From: Globodera rostochiensis
Lineage: Eukaryota > Nematoda > Chromadorea > Rhabditida > Heteroderidae
Direction of reading: 5' to 3'
NCBI GenBank assembly: GCA_018350325.1
Contig: JAEVLN010000001.1
Location: 3,151,501 to 3,215,500 of the forward strand
DNA: 64,000 bases
Shown in pieces: positions 10,350-20,664 of this stretch. The translations under genes and the position numbers were made by a program. The notes under the pieces are model-generated. The model made no database searches, had not been told where the DNA came from, and was given only the letters and a program-made list of their open reading frames with translations. How positions within the stretch are numbered: position 1 is the stretch's first letter; each line of letters begins with the position of its first letter.

Positions 10350-12859
10350 AGTTGCCAGCACCTTCGGGGGGTTCAGCGACATTTGCCGGAGGTGGTGGGG
10401 AGGGACCGCCGGAGGGGTCAGCGGATGGACACGGTGCAACGACGGATTCGGCGGTGCCATTCCTTACAGATGGGTTGGGAGTGAAAGAAAAATGGTTTGA
10501 AATATTCGGTCGACGAACGATTAGAGAAAATTTTTGAAAGATGTCGAGAAATTACAAATTTCAGTCTCGAGAGTCAAAAAGTGCCATTCCTAACGGAAGA
10601 TGGGCGAAAAAGAATGGCACTATTGTTATTCAGTCGGTCCAAGAAAATTATCCCCGAATCCAGAGACAATTGGGGCGAGGCTTTCAATTTGGTGCATTCC
10701 CAAATCGGGTATTTTTCAGGTTGGTTTGTCTGGCTCATCTGCTGGTCTGATCACCAATTTCTGATCAGATCACTTTGACCAATGGGGATAATCAAAAAAC
10801 CAATGGATTGCTTCTCATTGTATGAAGTTGGGGCTCGAGGTTCGAGATGTTTTGAATTTTGAGTGTTAATTAAGTGAAATTTTTCATGCATTTTGCCTAA
10901 AATAAGAATCGCGCTCCGCCGATCGCCCGGACGCCGCTGTTCAACTAATTCAATCATCCATTTGTTGGTGAAATAAATATGGCGAATTAACGCCACCACC
11001 GCCCCCAGCTGTTGGGGATGGCGCTTGAGGGGATGAATGTGATCAAATTGTCGATGGATGTGACCCAATTTTTGCGGTTGCCGATCGCGCGCAGCGAATT
11101 CTTCGCGCATTCGTTGATATTGGGGGAATGGGGGGGGGAGATGACTTTACGGGTCAGCACCGATCAACAAATCAGCGCCGGAGGCGCGCTGATCGGTCGG
11201 CGGCAACGCTTTTTGGTGGTGGCGGTGGCGGCGGGTGCTTTTAACCCCCACCCAGAGCGCGGCGGACAGTTCAGCGCCGACCAAATCAGTGGAGCGGTGG
11301 CGGTGTCCTTTTTGATTGATGCCGCCGCCGCCGCCATTATTGTGTTCGCCGCGCGATCAATTGCGGCTGTATCATTTATTTGGGTCGGAGGATCTGCTGG
11401 TCCGGGACTCGGGATTCGGGTTGCAAAAGCTCGACTCTCGAAAAGCCCCACCAACCCCCGAGACATTTTTTTGTTCCCCGCCCCGACCACCACCACCAAA
11501 GTTGCGCGCACCGACGAACGCTCCGGTCCCCGGCATATTCGTGCCCCGAAGGGGCGGTCGGAGACCGGACTGGATGTCATTACGGTTACGACGCGTTACG
11601 GCGGCCATTTTGGGCGCGTCCGCCAATTACGGACTATTCCAAATGCCGCAATTTTTTTTAGTTAAATTTAAGCGCGTATTTCCTTTTTTAATTTGAAAAA
11701 TTTTGCAAAATTGCTTTAAAATTAATTACGGGTTACAGTTACAGAGGCATTTGCTTCGATCATGTCCTGCTTTGGTCGGAGGGAAGGTGGGGGGGGGGGG
11801 TTGAAAACCGAGGATTTTTTGGGGTTTGGCGGGTCCGTGCTGCGTTTTTTTCGCCGGGTTTTTGAAACGGTATGCCGGGTTTTTTTGGATTTTTTCCGAT
11901 CACATCCCTGACCGGTTAACGGAAGAGCAATGCTTAACAGATCCTTGATCAAGGCTTTGGCCATTGTCATTTATCCGTGATTAGTAACAACAACAACAAC
12001 AACAAAAAATTGTTCCCCATTTAAAAGTTAAAGCATCCAAAATTTTCCGGCGCTGAATTGTCCCGCGCCCGCCAAAATGTCCGCTCGCCGTCCTCTCCCC
12101 CACAAACCGAAAGAATGTCCCCCCCCCCCCAAATTTCCCCCCAAGCGACACAGCGGTGATGAATGCGATGGTGGAAAACGGGGGAGTGACTTTTGACTTC
12201 CGGATTGGCGGCGTTCGGATGGCACCCGCCGAGAGAGTTCAGAAAGTGATCAGATGAGACGAATGAAACAAAGAGAATTGAGAAAACTGATCAATTGATG
12301 TGATCGGATCGGAGAGAACTCAAAGGAATGATCAAACTATATGATCGGGTCTTCAGCAGAGAAGTGATCAAATGAGACGATCGAAAGCGATAATATTCCG
12401 GAACTGTGATCAAATGAGGTGATCGGAAACCCAATATTATTCGGAAAGCGACAAATATAAGAAAAACACCGAGAGAAATTGCGAAAAGCGATCAATTGAG
12501 ATGATCAGAAAAAGAAAGCGATTTACTTTTTGTTTCTCAACGAAAAACTTTATTTGGAGTGTATCAGTGTAGAAGAGTGATCAGAGCTGACCATTGGGTC
12601 TGATCACAAACATAAAGTTACAATTATTGTTCAAGCCTTTTTTATGATCTCGATGATTAATTCTGATGTGATCTGACCCCGATCTCGAACAAGGAAGGAT
12701 CAGGTGATGATCGGTGTTATACCAATTTTAGGGCTTGTTCAGCAACATATTGTGATCAAATATTTTAATCCTTTTGTGTCATGCATGATCTGTCGTCCCT
12801 GATCAAAACATGGAACGAATCTCGACATTAATAAGGAAACTGAATCCTATAAAAAATAT
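10350..12859. other. Region between collagen and PPT1; GC-rich core that may hold an unrecognised minus-strand gene
   Basis: About 10860-11660 is much more GC-rich than its surroundings and carries long overlapping frames on both strands. The minus-strand frames look most protein-like: one beginning MADAPKM near 11626, a second over about 11330-11160 that ends at a GTAAAG donor-like site, and a third over about 11110-10850 containing LGHIHRQFDHIHPLKRH. They could be exons of one gene, but I could not join them with consistent phases. 11842-12860 is the 3' flank shared with the second PPT1 copy and is dense in GATC words. Confidence 0.3.
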
Positions 12860-14310
12860 TTAAAATTGTTCGTCCGATTCCGATGACGTTGAAGAAACGG
12901 AGCCGCCTCTGTCATCGTCACTTTTGTCCTTCAGATACGGTTCGATGATCTCGGACACGAACACCTGTGAAGAAGAAGAGATTTAATGGCATTTTAACGA
13001 CGGGCAGAGGACGGCACGGCACGCACCTCAGTGGGAATTTGCAAATGTTCCCCGTCGAAGGACAGCAAATGAAGTCGATTCGATTCGTTCAGTGCTTTCA
13101 GCCCAATGCGGTCCTGAACAAATTCGGCCTGCTCAGTGATCAAAAACACTCAAAAACTGATCACTCCAATAAACTTCTGATCATGTTTTGGCTAGTTTTG
13201 ATTGCATTTTTGTTACGGAATTTTTAATTTTTAGGAATGGGAAGGAAATTTTTGAAGATTTTAACTTATATTTGGAAAGTAAAATTTTGATCGCAAATCA
13301 CTAAAACACTAAAAATGCCAATCACCTCTTTGTAAATGGCACTCTGTTCCATCGGAATTATTGTCGGTGTACCGTTGTCCGCAAAAAACCCGAATGACTT
13401 AAAGAAAAAAAGGCGATTAAGAGATTGACGAAAAAATGTTGAAAAAAAGTGATCGAAATATTACGATCAGGCCCTCGAAGACCACTAAACTGGTAATAGA
13501 TTTGGTTTGTTAATGATCTGGTCTATGTTAGAGATGCGGATCAACTCACTAACCACCCAGGGCTGCTGGCTTTTCGATCTAAAAAAATGCCAATGTCAAA
13601 ATGTAGTTGGCCAACTCACCGCCGTTTCCTTTGGCACCAATTTGTGGTCATGGCTGAATTGGACGAGCACAAAATTGCGCAGTTTGACCATGTTGTCGCG
13701 ATACGTGCTGTTGCAGTGCAATTGTTCACAGTTCAGGTCGGCCAGGAAAATGTTGGCCTGACGATAGCGCTCGGCCGGGTTTGGATCACTGCGTTCAAAT
13801 ATATATGGCACACGGTTTTTTGAAATAAATTTTTGAATCGATCAAAAAGCGTGTGTTCCAGCGAAAGGTTACACCGATTTGATCAGTGTTTGCAATGATC
13901 CATAAATGATCAAAGGGTTTAGCGATTCACCAGAAACCACGGGACACGACATAAAGGACTCTATCTGATCAGTAGGCGGCGAATTTTTTTCCGATTAAAT
14001 TCAAATTGGGAATTCCTTGTGGGTTTCATATCGGAAACTCATTGTCCCAAAAATTGTTCTTTAGGGGAGGGGGGGAGCACTTTTAGCTGATTGTTCCATG
14101 AGCAAACAGTTACCCTGATCTGATCAGTGCTTGCAACATCCATAAAATGATCAGGGCTCTTTAGGGGTTCAGACGACTCGTCATAAAGTGCTGACTCAAT
14201 CTGATCAGTAGGCGGCGGATTTTTAGGCTTTGCCTATTTTTTCCCGATTAAGTTCTCTTTTTTTCATGTGCCACCATGATCAATCAGATTGATCATTTTG
14301 AAAAAAAAGT
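11842..14310. repeat. Segmental duplication, copy 1 (PPT1 3' half and flank)
   Basis: Nearly the same sequence recurs at about 23635-26970 in the same orientation. Similarity starts in a GTCCGTGCTGCG phrase and ends in the PPT1 intron upstream of the exon at 14448-14335, just after GATTGATCATTTTGAAAAA. This copy lacks the ~1.1-kb insertion found in copy 2. Confidence 0.9.
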
Positions 14311-15759
14311 TTGGTGCTGAACAAACAAACTCACTGCCAGTACTGGGCTTGCACAACATTGTGCTGCACAAAATCGGTGTAAGCGCCACGGTCAAGCAGC
14401 CGACGGACGACGGCACAGAGCGCGGCCGACCCGGGGCAATAGGGCAGCCTTCAGACAAAAATTTGAAAATGGAAAATTTTTTTAAATATTAAAATACCCA
14501 AAAATGCCCTGCTGAGGGCCGCCGATGGAAATCTGCTTATGTATAAGTAATTGATAATTTTAAATTGTCAACAAAAAGCACCAAATTTCGAATTGGCGGA
14601 TGGGCACAGCGCTGGGCGAGCGCGCGTCTGAAAATTGGGACAATTTTTGTTCGAATTTTCATTTATTAAATATTTATGCAATATTAGAATTGTCGGTTGC
14701 TGGGAATTCTTCGGGTACCGAATTTAACCGAACCGAAAAAATGCCGGTTCAACTGTTCGGTTCGGAACCGATAACCCTAAAGAATTTGGCAATTGAAAGA
14801 AAAGTTTTTTTGTACAAAATTTTGCTCATTTTCCACCAAATTAAATTGAAATTTGTTAGTCTGATCAGTTTTAAATAAACTCTCACAAGTGCTTTTTACT
14901 CTTTCATTTCTGATGATCAGTAGTGCCTGTCCCCTAAAGTTATTTTTTGTTACATTTTTTTTTGATCGTCCCATTCCAATCAAATGGCATTTTTCTATTT
15001 ACTTATTTTTTGTTGACTCTACGGTTGGTTCCCAACCCATCGGGGCGGGAATGTCGGGGGTCGAGGAGGTCAGGATTGGCCATGTCGGGGATCGGGGTCG
15101 GGGACCAACCCTAAGTTGACCCCTCACACGAAGAGGCCGCCCTGGGAAAATCCGATGGCATTGTATCCGGCCGCAAGACGCTCATCCTGGGCCAACTGCT
15201 CGCACACCTTGGCCACCTCGTCGTTCATGTTGGCCAAGAAGCCGTGCCCAATGTCCTCGGGGATGGAGGCGCCGATGCGCAGCGAGCGGACGTACACCCG
15301 GGGCACGTTGGTGCGGATCAACTTCTGGATGAAGCCCATGCTCAACGGGTTGCAGCAGGAGTCCCCTGTGGGGAACAACCAATGGGCATAATCCGGCACC
15401 GCGTTTGGGATCAGATCATAAAAAGAAGGCAGACACCGGATTACAGTCAGAAAGAAGGAACTGTCGATCATGTTTTTGATCCAAATTTGCCGATCATTCC
15501 TGATCAGTTTACGCACATAAAACACGGCCTCATGATCAGGTTTTGGTCCAAATTTGTCGACCAATCCAATCCAAATCATGACAATGATCATTCCAGACCA
15601 GATCAGATAATCCGATCATATTCTGGTCTAGAGGTAATCACATTCGTGAAGTTACCAACCCATTCCATGCCACAGAACGACGGGCACCGGATCCTTTACA
15701 TTTGCCGCCAATGTGAGAAGCCAAAGGAACGGCAGAAGCACAGAAATTTTAAAAGGCAT
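12860..15759 (-). CDS. ppt-1: Palmitoyl-protein thioesterase 1 (PPT1), 10 exons
   Basis: A lysosomal alpha/beta-hydrolase that removes palmitate from S-acylated proteins. Exons (minus): 15759-15660, 15365-15128, 14627-14582, 14532-14498, 14448-14335, 13788-13620, a tiny exon near 13575-13560 (borders unresolved), 13397-13326, 13128-13027, 12964-12860. The start gives a signal peptide (about residues 1-20) and then VVLWHGMG, the hydrolase oxyanion strand. GDSCCNPLSMG and the nucleophile elbow GFSQGG (catalytic Ser) follow, then SIGGPQQGIFG, FLADLN (catalytic Asp) and DGEHLQ (catalytic His). Length is about 330 aa, against 306 in human PPT1, because of an acidic/serine C-terminal tail. Intron 2 holds a small G-rich repeat; intron 5 holds a ~140-bp tandem duplication. 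All triad residues are present, so it should be active. Confidence 0.95.
13858..14255. repeat. Tandem duplication of ~140 bp inside PPT1 intron 5
   Basis: The segment from TTTGATCAGTG(T/C)TTGCAA to GATCAGTAGGCGGCG..TTCCGATTAA occurs at about 13878-14000 and again at about 14116-14252, diverged. The second PPT1 copy near 26.76-26.88 kb has only one of these, so the order of duplication events can be read from it. Confidence 0.6.
15020..15115. mobile_element. Short G-rich hAT-like MITE remnant in PPT1 intron 2
   Basis: About 95 bp framed by GGTTGGTTCCC and GGGACCAACCC, rich in TCGGGG words. The reverse-complement end (TTAGGGTTGGTCCCCGAC) resembles ends seen at about 31.80 kb (GGGTTGCTCCCCGACC) and the TCGGGG-rich blocks near 35.9 and 47.45 kb. 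No clean target duplication was found. Confidence 0.35.
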
Positions 15760-17340
15760 TTTAATTAGAAGTGCCTGAAGTCATTAAAAATATTAACCGG
15801 ATTTAAAAAATTTATAAATTAAAAATTAATTAAAGGGTTTTCAACTTTGTACAAAGAAAAAGAGCAAAAAATCACGGAAAAAATTATTAGCTAAACAAAA
15901 ATATATGCAAAAATATTTTTTTGACCGTTTCTTTTAGATGCCGTCCCGTCCCGTCCATCGACTAATTGCTTTCATTTCTTCTCCTTATCAGTCGACGAAT
16001 CAATTGGAAATTGCCTAACATTTACATTCTAATCAGCACAGCGGCGGCGGCAAGCAGCTTTGTGCTGTTTTTGTTTTGGAAAAAATTTAAAAATTAAATT
16101 CACTCTCAAAAATTTTGGCGCCAAGGACGGCGTGGGCGGACAACAATTGTTTGGGAAAAATGAGTGAGTTCATCGAATGGTGACCACCAATAATTTTTGC
16201 AAATTTAGTTTTTAAAATTTATTATTAACAATAATAAATTAAACTAAAAACGTTAAAACGAAAAGCAATTGTCGAATCGGTGTAATATAGGTTTTTTTAT
16301 TAATAAAAATTCAATATGAACTACACTAATTTCATAAATACGCAGACAATTCAAAATGGTCAGAGGCATTTTTAGGAGCTAACAGTCGCGTTAAATGAAA
16401 AGAAAATGAGAATTTAATCAGAAAAATAGTCAAAGCCTAAAAATCCGTCTCCTACTAACCAGATTGAGTCAGTCCTTGCTGCAGAATCGTCATTTCCTTC
16501 GTACACCGATCATTCTGGTTCAAAGTTTTTGATCACTCCAAAACAGAAACCGATCATATTCTGGTCCAAAGTTTTTGATCACTCCAAAACATCCATGTGC
16601 ATATTTTGGCATTTTCGCCATTTTTATCCATATTTCACCATTTTTCAAAAATTCCTTAACAAAAATGCAATAAAAATGAAAAATATACCCCTAAAAATTG
16701 ACTTTTTCAAAATTTTCAAAAAATGCACCCCTAAGGATCGACTTTTAAAAGATTTTCAAAAAATGCACCCCTAAAAATTGACTTTTTCGTGTTTTGGGAA
16801 ATTTTATATTGAATTTGGAAAAATTTATATGCATATTTTGCAATTTTTGGTGCATATTTTATGCGCATATTTCAAGATTTTATGTGCATATTTTTTGCCG
16901 CCCTATTTATAATTGTGCCCAGCTGTATGTCCATTTTCCATTCATACAGCAAAAACAACAATTATAACATTAATCTATTTCTGTTTGAGTTCCTTCATCA
17001 TATCACTCCGGCTTCTGCCCATTCACTCCAATGCTTGCTCAACTGATCAGACACCTCTTTGCGTCAACCATCCTAAAAATAAGAAAAGTTAAAACAACTG
17101 GAAGGGAAAATTGCAAAACAATTTAATCCCTTACCCGTTGCCGATGTCGCTCTCTTCGAAGGTTATGCAGATAACGATTCCATTGATTGATTACCCTCTC
17201 CCCCCACCCCCCAGAAATGAAAATTTTTCCGAAATACCGAAGCTTAATCTTTAATTTTACTAAAATTTCCCAAAAATTTTTACCGACGGCGTCTGCTTGC
17301 ACCGTCGGGCCTTCCTTCCCAGAAGAATTAAATATTTCAT
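15760..17340. other. AT-rich non-coding region with small repeats and a weak gene fragment
   Basis: About 16140-17170 resembles 28740-29370 (shared GAGTGAGTTCATCGA, TTTATTATTAACAA.AATAAAT and a minus-strand segment with EVSDQL). A ~44-bp direct repeat (TTCAAAGTTTTTGATCACTC) lies at about 16520-16590. The phrase ATGCACCCCTAA recurs at about 16680-16770. The minus-strand segment (17165 to ~16985) looks like a decayed two-exon gene: the frame contains stops that the 29.1-29.4 kb copy lacks. Confidence 0.4.
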
Positions 17341-17349
17341 GAAAAAGGC

Positions 17350-17560
17350 CCGGCCCGTCTGGGAAATATCTTTCAAAAGCTTTGGCCCTTTGTCGAGGGC
17401 AAAGTTTGCGGCTTTTGGTTGTGCACCTACCAGCTCAACAATTTGCGCCAAACTGTCCGGCCATTCTTCGCAACTGCAAAAGGCTCCGGGAGAATGTGTT
17501 GAACCCGAACGACACTGCACTCCACTGTCGGCAAATAAGAAAGAGAAGGATTGAAAACAC
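17350..17560 (+). pseudogene. F-box-like family fragment (exon-3 equivalent), frameshifted
   Basis: One frame reads a WPFVEGKVC..NLRQT segment, then a neighbouring frame continues PAILRNCKRLREN. Together they match the WP(F/L)(V/I)N(D)NIC...F.P(T/A)(V/I)(L/F)R(N/D)C..LR block of the intact family members at 27.4, 50.4 and 62.6 kb. The frame change near 17,450 and the loss of the rest mark it as a pseudogene. It lies just upstream of another truncated copy on the same strand. Confidence 0.6.
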
Positions 17561-17789
17561 CCGCCGCATACAAGACATGCGTCTGCGTACGCTGTACGAC
17601 TCCCATGGCGCTCTGCCGAACACGGTCAAGAAGGTAACAACAAATGGGCTAGAGATCCAGCAGATCATCTTGGGCGCGAAAACGAGCCTCACAAATTTTG
17701 AATCAACTGTCATTTTTTTAGACATTTTGCTCTTTAAATTGCATTAATTTTAGCATTTTCTACTTTAAAATCATTTTATTTTCACCGAA

Positions 17790-18456
17790 ATGGACGAAGA
17801 GATGTGAGATAGCTTTTAATGATCAACAAAAGCCATACGCCCACCCCCTATTTCAGTTGCGTTAACAACGACGCTTGGAACAAAGCCTTCTCATTTCTCG
17901 GCCCCTTTGCACTTGGACATATTATAGCTCTGATCAGTGGGGATTTCGATCATTGGGTGGACACGCATTTGATCACGAAGAAATGGTCGTTGGATTCGCT
18001 GAAAATTTGTCGCGCAAAGGGCAGAAATGCCGCTGAAATTGACAAGCTATTCGTCCCTAACGGCACTGAAGTGGAGCGTCATTTGCCAATCCCTCTCCGA
18101 CCGCCTCCAGCAAATGTGATTGGCTTGAACATCTGCAGATAAGTTCATTTTGCTCTTAATAACCCAAATAAAAAATTGTGTAAGTTAGCAGATCATCCTG
18201 GGCGCGATCAAGCCTCATGGAAGCTGCCACTTTTCACCAACAGTGTTTTTGCCGACAACTGGGGAATGGAGGAATTAGTTGGGTAATTTATATAATCAAT
18301 TTAGGATAATTTTCTTTCCTTTTAAGGTGGCCTAGAGCGATAAATGATGACGGCCTGACTGTGCCAGACAGAGGAGGCATTGAAATTTTATTGTATTTTT
18401 GTAAAACAAAACAATTGGCACGAATATGTAAAACAGAAGAAGACAAAGAGTATTGA
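17790..18456 (+). pseudogene. F-box-like family member, internally deleted
   Basis: Exon 1 (17790-17803, MDEE...) ends AT|GTGAG exactly as in the intact copies. Exon 2 starts at 17857 with CVNNDAWNKAFSFLGPFALGHIIALISGDFDHWVD, the F-box-like helix block, then WSLDSLKICRAKG and VIGL. It runs to about 18139, where the family donor AG|GT reads AG|AT, so normal splicing looks lost. The long middle exon (SYIDRSV...) is absent. Two short in-phase segments follow: QIILGAIKPHG... (about 18191-18281) and WPRAINDDGLTVPD... (18325-18456), ending at TGA. A substrate-adaptor role is inferred only from the F-box-like fold; this copy is probably dead. Confidence 0.6.
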
Positions 18457-18990
18457 CACTTAAGCTTAGGGGCTTAAACCTAAGCTAGCTTAGGCTTAAG
18501 CCTAGGCTTAAAGCTATTCTATGTATAACCTGAAAAACAAAATTTTTTAGGCGCCTATTTCGAAATTTTTCGAGCCTAAAAATAAACCTTTATAATATTT
18601 AAACGGTTTTTGAAATTAATTTTTCCAATATTTTGCAACTTTTTTTCCTTCTAACCAGACTCAACCGCAACTCAACTGGCCACCAGACTCAACCGGCCAG
18701 ACTCAACTGGCCCAGACTCAAACGGGCCGCTCCCTATCAATTTCGATTTAATTTTAATCAGACGATAATGCGATTGGAAAAAATTCGCTTTGAAAAATCA
18801 TTTTTTCGAACTTTGGAGAAAACTCGAGTGATTTTTAATAATGCGGATATCCGCGGACATCCGCGGACGGATATCCGGATATGGGATTTTGGAAGGTCAC
18901 GGATACGGACGGATAACGGATATGAGAACTTGTGGGCGGACGGATACGGATACAAAAATTCGTATCCGTGCCCACGCCTGATTATTACCC
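18457..18990. other. Repeat-derived sequence: GCTTAAGCCTAGGC words and a GGATATCCG block
   Basis: 18465-18525 is packed with self-complementary CTTAAGC/GCCTAGGC words. 18650-18730 has tandem CAGACTCAACTGGCC units. 18840-18980 is built from GGATATCCG/ATCCGCGGA words and ends GTGCCCACGCCTG; reversed this reads CAGGCGTGGGCAC, a hAT-like terminus. Confidence 0.45.
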
Positions 18991-19413
18991 CGGCGGCGAG
19001 TTCAGTGCCCACGGTTCAGTGCCGGACGGTTCAGTGCCCACGGTTCAGTGCCGCACGGTTCAGTGCCAGCACTTAAAAAGTCTATAACTGTTTTTAAACT
19101 CAACCAAATCAAACAAACCAGATATCATTCGAAAGCTTTAAATGAAATAAATCATTTAAAAATAACCCAAGCAGTTTAATTGGTTTAAAAAAGTTTAATG
19201 TGAAAAAACACGCAAAATCAAGGGGTTTTTAAAGTTTTATCAAAATAACTTTTTCACTAAATTTCTAATTGATTAACTTTGGCTTAACAATAGCTTTTAA
19301 AAGCTTAGAGCTTTCCAATGACATCTTGATTGTTTGATTTGGTTGAATTAAAAAAAAGTTATAGCCTTTCAATCGCTGGCACTGAACCGTGGGCACTGAA
19401 CCGATGTGTACCG
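18991..19413. mobile_element. Foldback / Mutator-like MITE with 9-bp target duplication
   Basis: TTATTACCC flanks both sides (18982-18990 and 19414-19422). The ends are inverted repeats of >100 bp: CGGCGGCGAG, GTTCAGTGCC repeats, TATAACT, CAACCAAATCAAACAA and an AAGCTTT word on the left, and the complement in reverse order on the right. Long TIRs with a 9-bp duplication fit Mutator-like MITEs. It lies in the 3' end of the GTPase relic. A degraded second copy is at about 22935-23240. Confidence 0.75.
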
Positions 19414-19422
19414 TTATTACCC

Positions 19423-20060
19423 AATCGCCATAGTCTGCGCTGAGTTGTACCAAACAAAGTGTCGCTAACCCAATCAAATATAAAAATTGTTTGCCTTTTT
19501 CATTACAATAATTTTATTGAACTCTAAATATCTGAAAAGCATTCTTTTAAACAATTAAATCCAAAAACAAAAAAAGTTGCAAACAAAATAGAAACTTTTT
19601 ATTTTACCCAAAAAATTGTTCCAAAACGATTGCTTGTGTCAATGTACTGTACTTGATTAAGACAGCACACTCTCACCGAACCTGAGAGCCGAATCAACAA
19701 ATCGCAGTGTTTGTTCTACGGTTCAGGCCGGAACCCAACCCTATTCTCTCAACTTTTTATAACGACCAAATTGTTTTGAAGTTTAACGTACCGTATCTGT
19801 TTCGGCTTGGCTTGGCCTTCTGATCCTTGCCACCGTAGACCATCTCGTCCTTGAAGCGTCTCTGATGCTTTTGCTGTGCCTGTTGGTGCATATCAAAGAT
19901 GGGAATCGTGATCCCGATCGCGCGATCGTGATCGCAATTATCGTCTTTTTGGGGCAGATCGCCGATCGCTGTCCGCTTTTTTTTCGACGCGATTTCCATC
20001 CTTGGTGCATATCGTACATTTCAGGGTCTTTGAATTTGGCGGGCACCGTCGGGCCATTCC
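19423..20060 (-). pseudogene. Relic of the GTPase gene 3' end (third copy)
   Basis: Minus-strand segments match the last two exons of the GTPase at 34.5-41.0 kb. Near 20060-19790: AKFKDPEMYDMHQ, then QRRFKDEMVYGGK and AKPSRNRYG ending at a GTACGT donor. Near 19485-19423: SDTLFGTTQLSADYGDW. The intron (about 19490-19790) matches the last intron at 40.51-40.86 kb, including CGAACCTGAGAGCCGAATC. A 107-bp insert splits the penultimate exon, and upstream exons are absent. Confidence 0.8.
19895..20001. mobile_element. 107-bp insertion flanked by a 12-bp direct repeat
   Basis: TTGGTGCATATC stands at 19883-19894 and again at 20002-20013. The intact GTPase exon has one such site (YDAHQLAQQ..). The insert is rich in GATCGCGATC-like palindromic words. 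Consistent with a small mobile insertion or a filler-type duplication. Confidence 0.55.
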
Positions 20061-20664
20061 TATCTCTAAAAACCTAAAAGAAAGCCGGGGATAGTATTAC
20101 TTTATCCTTTGGATTTTCGTAAAATGTGCCACGAAAATAGGGATTTGGAGGATGCCCAAAAGTTCCACGTCAGCTTACCCGCTGAAGGCAGGCCCTGTGA
20201 TATGCAAAGTGCAATTCAGATTTATCGACTAATATCTGTGCTTCTTTGGCCATTTACTCTGCCTTGGCGCTTCTTCTATACATTAAGCCATAATGCCCCA
20301 CCCCCCACCCCCGCCAACATTGGCATAAACGGGGGCCCAAATGCTCCATTTTTGGCATATACCTATCTTTGTCGAAGTAAGGCAATGTATATGTAAATAA
20401 TAAAATAGATGTGACGTGCCATCAATTTCTTTCCATCTTTTTCTAAGGAATCAATTCGCATTGTTTCTTTTAGAGTGGGGGCCAATCATGCCAATGCCAA
20501 TGTCAATGCCAATGACGGGTAAATGCCAACAAATTCTCTCGCGTCCCCCCCCCCACTCTCTTTGCTGGCAATGCTTTCTAAGCCAGCGATTAAAGCCGTA
20601 TAAAAGCGTTGGTAAATGCAGCAGAATGCCATCATTCAAAACTATTCAATTTTATTGCCTCAAA

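Noticed and set aside
9455..10500. Several antisense and off-frame ORFs of 70-140 codons
   Set aside because: Shadows of the GC-rich collagen exons; the exon model in phase explains the region fully.
13507..13823. Plus-strand frames duplicated at 26390-26704
   Set aside because: Antisense to the PPT1 catalytic-Asp exon; duplicated only because the exon is.
15244..15768. 174-codon plus-strand frame
   Set aside because: Antisense to PPT1 exons 1-2, which have clear family motifs and splice phases.
17260..17725. Minus-strand frames of 86-96 codons
   Set aside because: Antisense to the F-box-like fragment, which matches the family on the plus strand.
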